Positions 1 through 5,704 of a stretch of DNA of 10,230 nucleotides are shown here, piece by piece. Each line of letters opens with the position of its first letter. Position 1 is the first letter of the stretch. A program made the position numbers and the translations under genes. The stretch is from JBBQRS01 sp038214535. Lineage in GTDB: Bacteria > Chloroflexota > Anaerolineae > CG2-30-64-16. The stretch is taken from positions 1 to 10,230 of the forward strand of contig JBBQRS010000145.1 of assembly GCA_038214535.1 (NCBI GenBank), in the 5' to 3' direction. Below the pieces are notes generated by a model, which did not search any database, had not been told where the DNA came from, and saw only the letters and a list, made by a program, of their open reading frames with translations.

Positions 1-111
1 AGCGTGTAGTTGATTTGGCTGACCAGCAAATACTGGCAGTAGTCCAAACGAGTCACGGGTTGGCTTGTCGGTCTCATGCGGCCTACCTTACCCGCCAACG
101 CTCGTACTGTC

Positions 112-126
112 AACCAATTACTGGTT
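112..126. promoter_or_regulatory. Small inverted repeat upstream of the transporter operon, possible operator
   Basis: AACCA and TGGTT form a perfect 5-bp inverted repeat around a 5-nt centre, about 30 bases before the start of the binding-protein gene. Its position and size would suit a LacI- or GntR-type operator of a sugar operon. A dyad this short can occur by chance, no regulator gene is adjacent, and I see no convincing -35/-10 pair between 1 and 156. Confidence 0.2.
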
Positions 127-156
127 TTGCGTAAGTCCTAGGAGAGGAGAATCTCA

Positions 157-1551
157 ATGAACGAGCAGCCCACGAAGGGCAAACACCTGTCCCGCCGTTC
201 CTTCTTGACGGCGCTGGGCGCGGGCGGCGCGGCAATGGCCGTGGCAGCCTGCGCCGCCCCCGCGGCGGCCCCCGCGCCGCAAGCCCCGGTCGCCGATGCG
301 CCGACGGCGGAAGCCCCGGCCGCCGAAGCCCCGGCAACGGAAGCCCCCGCCCAAGCCGCGCCCGCCGAAGCTCAAGGCGAAATCAACGTGATCTATGGAG
401 CAGATTCCAACGACACCTTCAAAACCGTGATGGATGGCTTCACCGGTGAGACGGGCATCAAGGTGATCTACGAAGTGGCCCCGGCCGGCTACACCGATTG
501 GCAGCAATTGATGACCACCCGCCTCGCCTCCGGCGATACCGGCGTGGATTCGTTCCATTGTGATGATTTCCAGGCCGCCATCTATGGCGCGGCAGGCTGG
601 TTACAACCCCTCGAACCGGTCGTCGAGCAGTACAGCATTGATCTCAACGACTGGCCCCAAACGCTGCTCAAAGATGTTTCTTCATGGGAAGGCGTGCTCT
701 ATCGCTTGCCCTGGGGCAACGACACCGAGATCTTCTTCTATCGCACCGACTTCTTCGAGGAAGCAGGCGTCGAGCCACCCACCACCTGGGATGAATTGCT
801 CACAGTTGGCAAAGCTCTGACAAATGGCGAAGATCGCTATGGCATTGCGCTCAGCGGCGCCAAGGGCGGCATGCTGGGCAACGATATCCAGCATTGGGTC
901 AACCAGGCCGGCGCCGCGATCAACGATCTGGACAACGACGGCGCGCGCGAAGCCCTGGCCTACTACAAAGACCTGTTCGCGACAGAGAAAATTGCCCAAC
1001 CTTCTACACCCCAGGATGACTATAGCGCGGTATTCCAGGGCTGGCTCGATAACCGCTATGCCATGTGGTGGTGCTGGGATGGCTTCTTCGGCGCGATGCG
1101 CACGAATCAGGACTTCTGGCAAGATCAAGTTTCGGCCTTCCTACCGCCCAAGGGTCCTGTGAACGCGCAGACCATCACCGGAACCTGGGGCTGGGCGATC
1201 CCCACCTCAACCACGAAGCCGGAAATGGCCGCCCAATGGGTGGGCTATACGGCCCGGCCCGAGGTAATGAAAAAACAGATCTTGCGCGGGCGCGTGCCGG
1301 CGCGTATCTCGCTGTGGTCCGATCCCGAAGTTCAGGACATGGCCCCTTCGGCGCCATTCCTGCTCGATCTGGCCGAGGGCGGCGATCTCGTCAAGGCGCG
1401 ACCGATCACGCCGAGCATTCAGGAGATCTACGACGCTGCGGAAGAGTCCATCAGCGCCTATCTGACCGACCAGATTGACCTGGAAACGACCATCGCGCAA
1501 GCCATGGCCAAGATTGATCCGATTTTGGAACGCGACCTGGGCGGCAGTTAA
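157..1551 (+). CDS. Tat-exported lipoprotein solute-binding protein of a carbohydrate ABC importer
   Basis: This is probably the extracellular sugar-binding component of the importer encoded by the next two genes. The 464-residue protein starts at an ATG preceded by a strong AGGAGAGGAG ribosome site (140-149). Residues 13-17 are RRSFL, a twin-arginine motif, followed by a hydrophobic Gly/Ala stretch and a lipobox VAAC with the lipid-carrying cysteine at 32, so the mature protein is a membrane-tethered lipoprotein. Residues 33-74 form an Ala/Pro/Glu linker with a five-residue EAPAx-like repeat at 47-71. The rest resembles the family 1 extracellular binding fold (SBP_bac_1/8): INVIYG at the start of the mature domain, DSFHCDDF and GWLQPLEP in the first lobe, and GTWGWAIP followed by KPEMAAQWVGY near the hinge. 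Length suits the family. The ligand cannot be read from sequence; tryptophan-rich segments suit a sugar or oligosaccharide. Confidence 0.93.
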   Translation: MNEQPTKGKHLSRRSFLTALGAGGAAMAVAACAAPAAAPAPQAPVADAPTAEAPAAEAPATEAPAQAAPAEAQGEINVIYGADSNDTFKTVMDGFTGETGIKVIYEVAPAGYTDWQQLMTTRLASGDTGVDSFHCDDFQAAIYGAAGWLQPLEPVVEQYSIDLNDWPQTLLKDVSSWEGVLYRLPWGNDTEIFFYRTDFFEEAGVEPPTTWDELLTVGKALTNGEDRYGIALSGAKGGMLGNDIQHWVNQAGAAINDLDNDGAREALAYYKDLFATEKIAQPSTPQDDYSAVFQGWLDNRYAMWWCWDGFFGAMRTNQDFWQDQVSAFLPPKGPVNAQTITGTWGWAIPTSTTKPEMAAQWVGYTARPEVMKKQILRGRVPARISLWSDPEVQDMAPSAPFLLDLAEGGDLVKARPITPSIQEIYDAAEESISAYLTDQIDLETTIAQAMAKIDPILERDLGGS

Positions 1552-1570
1552 CGCCTGACATGAACATCAT

Positions 1571-1603
1571 GCGGGAAGCTGTTACCCTGTGGCGGCTTCC
1601 CGC
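1571..1603 (+). promoter_or_regulatory. Strong intercistronic hairpin between binding-protein and permease genes
   Basis: GCGGGAAGC (1571-1579) and GCTTCCCGC (1595-1603) are perfect complements. In RNA the stem extends inward through three G-U and three Watson-Crick pairs to about 15 bp with a CCU triloop. It lies 20 bases after the binder's stop codon and is not followed by a U tract, so it is unlikely to be a full terminator. Comparable hairpins after binding-protein genes (known for malE-malF in enterobacteria) protect the upstream message or reduce read-through, raising binder over permease. That role is inferred here from position and stem strength. Confidence 0.75.
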
Positions 1604-1621
1604 AGCCGTGGAGATAATACC

Positions 1622-2569
1622 TTGAGCCAGGCTACAGATATTCCAGTCAACCAGGGGCAGGTTGCATCGGTTGGATTGCGCACGCGCTTGAACTCCTTGA
1701 GAGCCCGTCGCATTCTGCTGGGCTACCTACTGATTGCGCCGGTCGTCATCTGGCGGTTGGCGACTTCCATTTACCCCTTCGTGTATACCGCCTATCTCAG
1801 TTTCTTTGATAATAGCCCCGTGCGCCGCACCTTCGATTTTGTCGGCCTGGAGAATTATCGTCACATGGCGAATGATATCCAGGTTAAACAGACCATGGGT
1901 TTCACGATGTATTTCGCCATCGTGTCGGTAGCGATGCAAATCTTGCTGGCGTTGGGGGTATCCCAGTTACTCAACCGTAAGTTTCGTATGCGCCATTTCA
2001 CCCGCGCGGTGAATCTCTTGCCCTGGGCGATGTCGGCGATCGTCATTGGGACGGCGGCCCGCTGGATTTTCGACGTCAATTACGGTCTCGTCAACGATAT
2101 CATCTGGCGCATCAGCGGTGAGCGGCCGATCTGGCTGGTGAATGTCAACCTGGCGCGGCTGGCCGTCGTGTTGACCGACGTCTGGAAGAACACGGCATTC
2201 CTCACGGTGGTCTTCCTGGGGGGGTTGCAGGGCATCCCGCTCGAAGTGTATGAAGCGGCCAAGATGGATGGCGCGGACGGCCCTCGCTCGTTCTGGTACA
2301 TCACATTGCCGCTGTTGATGCCGCTGATCATCTCGATGGGCATCTTTGTCATGATTGGCCGCGTGCTCAGTTTCGAGATCGTCTACGCGCTGACTTCCGG
2401 CGGCCCCGGCATGGCCACATCGCTGATGTCCTATCAAGTCTATTTGCAGGGCTTCCGCGTTCTGAACTTCGGCTATGCTTCGGCGATTGCGATGGCGCTC
2501 TTTTTCATGGTGCTCGTTATCGGCCTTTTGGGATTCGGCGGCCTCCGGCGCGCCTGGTCGCGCTCATAA
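1622..2569 (+). CDS. ABC sugar importer inner-membrane permease, MalF/UgpA type
   Basis: This is one of the two transmembrane subunits forming the channel of the importer fed by the upstream lipoprotein. The open frame extends back to GTG 1589, but that codon lies inside the intercistronic hairpin. TTG 1622 has GGAGA at 1610-1614 with 8 bases between GGAG and TTG, and gives 315 residues starting LSQATDIPVN (initiator read as Met), so I prefer it. Hydrophobic segments start with LLGYLLIAPVVIW and continue with MYFAIVSVAMQILLALGV, LTVVFLGGL, MGIFVMIGRVL and ALFFMVLVIGLLGF. The cytoplasmic EAA loop that contacts the ATPase is clear: EAAKMDGADGPRSFWYITLP, from about residue 211. The C-terminal TSGGPGMATSLMSYQVY segment is typical of MalF/UgpA-like permeases. 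Confidence 0.92.
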   Translation: MSQATDIPVNQGQVASVGLRTRLNSLRARRILLGYLLIAPVVIWRLATSIYPFVYTAYLSFFDNSPVRRTFDFVGLENYRHMANDIQVKQTMGFTMYFAIVSVAMQILLALGVSQLLNRKFRMRHFTRAVNLLPWAMSAIVIGTAARWIFDVNYGLVNDIIWRISGERPIWLVNVNLARLAVVLTDVWKNTAFLTVVFLGGLQGIPLEVYEAAKMDGADGPRSFWYITLPLLMPLIISMGIFVMIGRVLSFEIVYALTSGGPGMATSLMSYQVYLQGFRVLNFGYASAIAMALFFMVLVIGLLGFGGLRRAWSRS

Positions 2570-2581
2570 AGAAAGTCTACT

Positions 2582-3463
2582 ATGGCAACATCTACCGCTA
2601 CCGCACCTCTGTCAAGCAATCGCTTACGCAAGGCGTTGCGCGCAGCTCCACTCTATCTGCTGGTCTTCGTGTTCCTGGTTGTCGTGCTTCTGCCAATCTA
2701 CTATATCTTCCTGACAGCCTTTATACCCGGCGACAAGCTTTTTACACAGCCACTGACCTATATACCCAAGGCAATCACTTTTGAGCGCTGGGGGCAGATT
2801 TTTCATAGCCTGCCTATTGGCCGGTATATGCTCAATACGCTTTTGCTCAGCACCGTATCCACGCTGTTGGCGTTGCTGGTCAGCTTCCTGGCGGCCTACG
2901 CCATTGCACGGCTCGACCTGCCCGGCGCAAATCTGATCCTGGTGGGCTTGCTGGCGTCCAGTATGTTGCCGGGTGCGGCAACGGTGATTCCGCTTTTTAA
3001 GATGTTTCAGAATCTTCACCTCTTCAACACGTTGTGGGGTCTGTTCCTGCTCTATGTGAGCGGGCTCTTACCCATCACAACCTGGGTGCTGGTATCGTTC
3101 ATCCGCCAGGTGCCCGTGGAAATCGAGGACGCGGCAAAGGTGGATGGCGCCAGCACCGCCAGCCTGCTGTGGAACGTGGTGCTGCCGGTGGTGCAACCCG
3201 GCCTGGCAACGATGTTCCTCATCGGGTTCATCACTTGCTGGAACGAGTTCTTCATTCCTCTGATCTTCGCCCGGGGGCCTTCTGCCAAAGTCATCACAAT
3301 GGCGCTCGGTGAAGCGCAGACGATCGGCAGTTCGACGCAATACTATCAACAATGGGGCAATATGTCGGCAGTGGCGATTTTGACCACCGTCCCCGTCTTC
3401 ATCCTTACGCTCGTATTCCAGCGACAGATCGTCGAGGGGATCACCAGCGGCGTGTTCAAGTGA
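2582..3463 (+). CDS. ABC sugar importer inner-membrane permease, MalG/UgpE type
   Basis: This is the second channel subunit, pairing with the preceding permease. The ATG lies 12 bases after the previous stop, so the two are almost certainly co-transcribed; the ribosome site is weak (AAAGAAAG) and translational coupling is plausible. It has 293 residues, the normal MalG size. The first membrane segment is LLVFVFLVVVLLPIYYIF near residues 25-42, followed by TLLLSTVSTLLALLVSFLAAYA and three or four more. The EAA loop reads EDAAKVDGAS from residue 182. WNEFFIPLIF and the C-terminal QRQIVEGITSGVFK are hallmark MalG-type endings. No ATPase gene follows; a shared MsmK/UgpC-like ATPase encoded elsewhere is the usual solution. 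Confidence 0.94.
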   Translation: MATSTATAPLSSNRLRKALRAAPLYLLVFVFLVVVLLPIYYIFLTAFIPGDKLFTQPLTYIPKAITFERWGQIFHSLPIGRYMLNTLLLSTVSTLLALLVSFLAAYAIARLDLPGANLILVGLLASSMLPGAATVIPLFKMFQNLHLFNTLWGLFLLYVSGLLPITTWVLVSFIRQVPVEIEDAAKVDGASTASLLWNVVLPVVQPGLATMFLIGFITCWNEFFIPLIFARGPSAKVITMALGEAQTIGSSTQYYQQWGNMSAVAILTTVPVFILTLVFQRQIVEGITSGVFK

Positions 3464-3470
3464 GTTTGCA

Positions 3471-4592
3471 ATGAATCCAAGAGAACGCATCCTGGCGGCG
3501 ATCCGTCATCAGCCTGTGGACCGCGTGCCCACCGATATCTGGGCGACGGTAGAGGTGCAGGAAAGGTTATACGAGGAGCTGGGCATCCGTGCCGGGCATG
3601 GCACAAAACCGCGCGGCATCGGCCTGATGGGCGGCGCATTGTCGCGCGACGTCGAGGGCATTCTGGCGTTATACGACCGCCTGCACATTGATGGGATGCT
3701 GGCCGTCGCGCCGCCCTACATCGGCCCGACGCTGAAGGTGGGTGGCGAATATCACGAGAACGAATGGGGCATGGGCTTCCGCCCGCAGCGCTACGCCACC
3801 GGCGTCTACGACGAGCAGGTCTACTATCCGCTGGCCGAAGCCGAGACGATGGCCGACCTGGAGGCCTATCGCTGGCCCGACCCCGACTGGTATGACTACG
3901 CCGCGCTGCCGGGCATCATCGAGCGTTGCGACGGACGCGCCATTGAATGTGGCTACACGGCCCCGTTCTATTACCACAACCTGACCCGCGGGCTGGAAGC
4001 GTCGCTGATGGACACCCTGCTGCGCCCGGAGTTCACACATTATATCGTCGGGCGCATCTCCGACTTCTTCAACGAGTATCACCGCCGTTGCTTCGAAGCG
4101 ACGCGCGGACTGGTAGACATCACCCAGGTGACCGACGACTTCGGCTCGCAGACCGGGTTGATGATCTCGCCGCAGGTGTTCGACACGTTCTATCGCCCGG
4201 CGGTGCAGCGCGGGATTGACCTGGCGCATGCCTATGACATCATCGTCTTTCACCACGATGACGGCGACTGCCGCAAGCTGCTGCCGCGGCTGGTCGAGAT
4301 GGGGATTGACATCCTGAACCCGATCCAGTGGCGCTGCGGCAACTGGGACCTGGCATGGCTCAAGGCCGAGTACGGCGCCCGGCTCTGCTTTCACAGCGCG
4401 GTGGACAACCAGCAGACGCTGCCCTTTGGGACGCCGGAGGACGTGCGCCGCGAGGTGAAGTGGCTGATCGAGACGCTGGCCGCCGACGGGACGGGCTTTA
4501 TCATCGGGCCGTGCCACAACTTGCAGGCCATCAGCTCCACGGAGAACATCCTGGCGCTGTATGAGGCCGCGCAAGAATACGGCAAATTCTAA
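3471..4592 (+). CDS. Uroporphyrinogen decarboxylase-family protein, MtaA/CmuA-like subgroup
   Basis: The 373-residue protein has the UroD TIM-barrel family signature. Its N-terminus, NPRERILAAIRHQPVDRVP, is the standard family opening. FHHDDGDCRKLLPRLVEMGI (from residue 260) and DILNPIQW match the region where corrinoid methyltransferases such as MtaA carry the zinc-binding HxC motif, and GPCHNLQ (C348, H349) is the C-terminal family motif. At the HxC position this protein reads H-D-D-G-D, so the first cysteine ligand is replaced by aspartate while the late cysteine is kept. It is therefore unlikely to be HemE; family proteins like this may act on methylated or otherwise modified small molecules. 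It starts 7 bases after the permease stop, so it belongs to the sugar-importer operon and may process the imported compound. No corrinoid protein is encoded nearby. The substrate is unknown. Confidence 0.85.
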   Translation: MNPRERILAAIRHQPVDRVPTDIWATVEVQERLYEELGIRAGHGTKPRGIGLMGGALSRDVEGILALYDRLHIDGMLAVAPPYIGPTLKVGGEYHENEWGMGFRPQRYATGVYDEQVYYPLAEAETMADLEAYRWPDPDWYDYAALPGIIERCDGRAIECGYTAPFYYHNLTRGLEASLMDTLLRPEFTHYIVGRISDFFNEYHRRCFEATRGLVDITQVTDDFGSQTGLMISPQVFDTFYRPAVQRGIDLAHAYDIIVFHHDDGDCRKLLPRLVEMGIDILNPIQWRCGNWDLAWLKAEYGARLCFHSAVDNQQTLPFGTPEDVRREVKWLIETLAADGTGFIIGPCHNLQAISSTENILALYEAAQEYGKF

Positions 4593-4602
4593 TTCGCATC
4601 TC

Positions 4603-4644
4603 TCTTGCTCGTAGTGCACACTTCAGTGCGCACTACGAGCAAGA
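4603..4644. terminator. Long hairpin after the UroD gene, terminator-like without U tract
   Basis: Arms 4603-4617 and 4630-4644 are perfectly complementary over 15 bp (TCTTGCTCGTAGTGC and its complement). After one A·C mismatch the stem continues for three more pairs to a TTCA loop. It begins 10 bases after the UroD stop, so it could end or protect the operon message. The lack of a downstream T run argues against a classical intrinsic terminator. Confidence 0.5.
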
Positions 4645-4661
4645 ACAGCATTCGGTTCTAT

Positions 4662-4701
4662 CGCCCGGCGGACGGGTCGGGGGCGGCCCATCCGCCGGGC
4701 G
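4662..4701. repeat. Second hairpin of the post-operon cluster
   Basis: CGCCCGGCGGA (4662-4672) and its exact complement (4691-4701) form an 11-bp GC-only-but-one stem. After a mismatch, GGG 4674-4676 can pair with CCC 4687-4689. It lies 17 bases after the first hairpin. It may be a separate repeat unit; no function is visible. Confidence 0.6.
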
Positions 4702-4713
4702 TAGACATACTGA

Positions 4714-4767
4714 CCACCACGCGCGAACCGGGCTTCCGGGGGCGGAAGCCCGGTTCGCGCGTGGTGG
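4714..4767. repeat. Perfect 24-bp inverted repeat with a 6-base loop
   Basis: Arms 4714-4737 and 4744-4767 are exactly complementary over 24 bp, around a GGGGGC loop. The arm begins CCACCACGCGCGAACC and ends GGGCTTCC. A perfect stem of this length is far beyond what a terminator needs and suggests a mobile palindromic unit or a recently duplicated and inverted segment. I do not recognise it as a named element. Confidence 0.8.
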
Positions 4768-4771
4768 GACG

Positions 4772-4969
4772 ATACGGATTGGGCTACACGGATACGGCAC
4801 GGATTACACGGATGGTTGCGCACGCTTCCTCTGCCAGCGGGAGAGCCTGCCAACACGGATAACCCACGGCGCACCGGCGTGCGCCACTACGAACCCCATC
4901 CGTGCGGGGCCATCCGTGTAGGCCATCCGCGTTGACCCCATCCGTGTTAGCTGTGTTAGCCATCCGTGT
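4772..4969. repeat. Symmetric ACACGGAT octamer array, five direct and five inverted units
   Basis: On the + strand, ACACGGAT occurs at 4786-4793, 4806-4813 and 4853-4860, with one-base variants at 4772-4779 (ATACGGAT) and 4797-4804 (GCACGGAT). In reverse complement it occurs as ATCCGTGT at 4912-4919, 4940-4947 and 4962-4969, with variants at 4898-4905 (ATCCGTGC) and 4925-4932 (ATCCGCGT). Near the midpoint sits a GGCGCAC-CGGC-GTGCGCC hairpin (4868-4885). Spacing between units is irregular, so this is neither a CRISPR array nor a simple tandem repeat. The whole can fold into one long imperfect cruciform or RNA stem. Related elements lie at 6665-6737, 7645-7672 and 8876-8949. Confidence 0.85.
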
Positions 4970-4978
4970 TGGCCAAAA

Positions 4979-5007
4979 TTGACAAATCCTCTCACGTTTA
5001 TTATAAT
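4979..5007 (+). promoter_or_regulatory. Perfect consensus sigma-70-type promoter for the MarR gene
   Basis: TTGACA (4979-4984) and TATAAT (5002-5007) are separated by exactly 17 bases, an ideal housekeeping promoter. Transcription would start near 5013-5015, giving a leader of about 28 bases before ATG 5042. Overlapping the -10 end and the predicted start is a small dyad, TTTCA-TCGG-TGAAA (5007-5020), a possible operator for autorepression, as is common for MarR regulators. The operator is tentative; the promoter match is exact. The promoter begins 10 bases after the octamer array ends. Confidence 0.82.
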
Positions 5008-5041
5008 TTCATCGGTGAAACTATTCGATACAGGCAACGAA

Positions 5042-5512
5042 ATGAAAGAACCGATGACCGGCACACAACCGGCGCAACGCCTCAGCGGGCTGATCAAAGA
5101 GATGCTGGCGCTGCTCACCCAGGGCGCGACGGGCGACTCGCTGGCGATCATGGCCGAGGCGGAACTCACCCTGCCGCAGATCGTCACGCTGCAACTGCTG
5201 TGCGACGCGGGGCCGCACAACCTCTCCGCCATCGCCGAGCACCTGAACCTCTCGCGCCCGGCGACGAGCCATCTGGTGGATCGGCTGGTGGCGCTGCGCC
5301 TGGTGCGCCGCGACGAGGACCCCGACGACCGGCGGCACAAGCAGGTTCGGATCACCCCGGCGGGCGCGCGGCTGATCGAACGGCTGGCGCAGTCGCGCAG
5401 CGGCGAGTTCGAGGCCGCGGTGGCGGAACTATCGCCGCGCTTGCAGGGTGAGCTGGCCGCGGTGCTGGAGGAAGTGGTGGCGCAGTTGCGGCAGCGGCAG
5501 GACGGGGCGTAA
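5042..5512 (+). CDS. MarR-family winged-helix transcriptional regulator
   Basis: The protein is probably a ligand- or redox-responsive DNA-binding dimer, 156 residues from ATG 5042. The open frame extends back to TTG 4979, but that codon is part of the promoter -35 box, so the longer form cannot come from this promoter. ATG 5054 is a second candidate; neither has a strong ribosome site. The fold is typical: an N-terminal helix with LSGLIKEMLALL, ELTLPQIVTLQLLCDAGPHN entering the winged helix, a recognition helix in LSAIAEHLNLSRPATSHLVD, the wing RRDEDPDDRRHKQVRITPAG, and a C-terminal dimerisation helix. The DxRxHK-type wing motif is characteristic of the family. The gene stands alone behind its own promoter and precedes two NmrA-type oxidoreductases, which are its likely targets by inference only. 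Confidence 0.93.
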   Translation: MKEPMTGTQPAQRLSGLIKEMLALLTQGATGDSLAIMAEAELTLPQIVTLQLLCDAGPHNLSAIAEHLNLSRPATSHLVDRLVALRLVRRDEDPDDRRHKQVRITPAGARLIERLAQSRSGEFEAAVAELSPRLQGELAAVLEEVVAQLRQRQDGA

Positions 5513-5539
5513 TTAGGAATTGGGAATTCCTAATTACGC
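5507..5539. repeat. Perfect 15-bp inverted repeat over the MarR stop codon
   Basis: Arms 5507-5521 and 5525-5539 are exact complements around a GGG loop; the inner part is TAATTAGGAATT and its complement. The TAA stop codon (5510-5512) lies inside the left arm. No T run follows, so it may stabilise the message or act as a weak terminator in both directions. Its AT-rich makeup differs from the surrounding gene, which suggests an inserted repeat. Confidence 0.7.
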
Positions 5540-5578
5540 GTTAGCGATAGGGGCTTTTGGCCGCGCATGGCGCTGTAG

Positions 5579-5598
5579 GGGTGAGGTTGTCCTCGCCC
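5579..5598. repeat. Short GGGTGAGG/CCTCGCCC hairpin
   Basis: GGGTGAGG (5579-5586) can pair with CCTCGCCC (5591-5598) through seven Watson-Crick pairs and one G-U, around a TTGT loop. It is the middle of three hairpins in the 192-base gap between the MarR and NmrA genes. Confidence 0.4.
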
Positions 5599-5614
5599 TC
5601 GACCGCGCAGACCG

Positions 5615-5668
5615 CCCTCACCCCGGCCCTCCCCGGTAATCCGGGGAGGGTCAGGGTGAGGGATTTTT
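5615..5668 (+). terminator. Hairpin followed by five T, terminator or attenuator before the NmrA gene
   Basis: Arms 5615-5636 (starting CCCTCACCCC) and 5641-5662 pair over 22 positions, 20 Watson-Crick on DNA and the rest compatible with wobble, around a TAAT loop. TTTTT follows at 5664-5668 after one A. This is the best intrinsic-terminator candidate in the window. It would end the MarR transcript 36 bases before the NmrA start, or act as an attenuator if transcription reads through. Similar CCCTC-rich hairpins are widespread repeats, so it may also be one of those; compare 7699-7723. Confidence 0.55.
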
Positions 5669-5704
5669 CCCACAAATTGCAATCATCACAGGAGCAGAGA
5701 GAAC

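Larger units (their letters stand above)
4593..5041. other. Structured 449-base intergenic region between the sugar operon and the MarR gene
   Basis: I see no convincing gene here; the open frames are short and follow the repeats. From left to right it holds three hairpins (4603-4644, 4662-4701, 4714-4767), a symmetric octamer array (4772-4969), and a consensus promoter for the MarR gene (4979-5007). Nearly all of it up to 4969 is self-complementary. It separates two transcription units and may end transcription from the left. Confidence 0.8.

Noticed and set aside
3..133. Open frame without start from the left window edge to TAA at 131-133, possibly the tail of an upstream gene
   Set aside because: The 43 codons show no recognisable motif and the region is where a promoter would be expected; it is too short to support as a gene.
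1589..1621. GTG 1589 as the start of the first permease
   Set aside because: It lies in the loop-side of a strong hairpin with no ribosome site, while TTG 1622 has a well-spaced GGAG.
3669..4619. 316-codon open frame on the minus strand
   Set aside because: It is the reverse shadow of the clearly recognisable UroD-family gene and shows no family motifs of its own.
4714..4767. Terminal inverted repeats of an insertion sequence
   Set aside because: The loop is only 6 bases, no transposase gene is present in the window, and I could not see target-site duplications.
4772..4969. CRISPR array
   Set aside because: Units are only 8 bases, spacing is irregular, half are inverted, and no cas gene is present.
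4979..5041. N-terminal extension of the MarR protein from TTG 4979
   Set aside because: The TTG is inside an exact -35 box and the extension covers the -10 box and expected transcription start.
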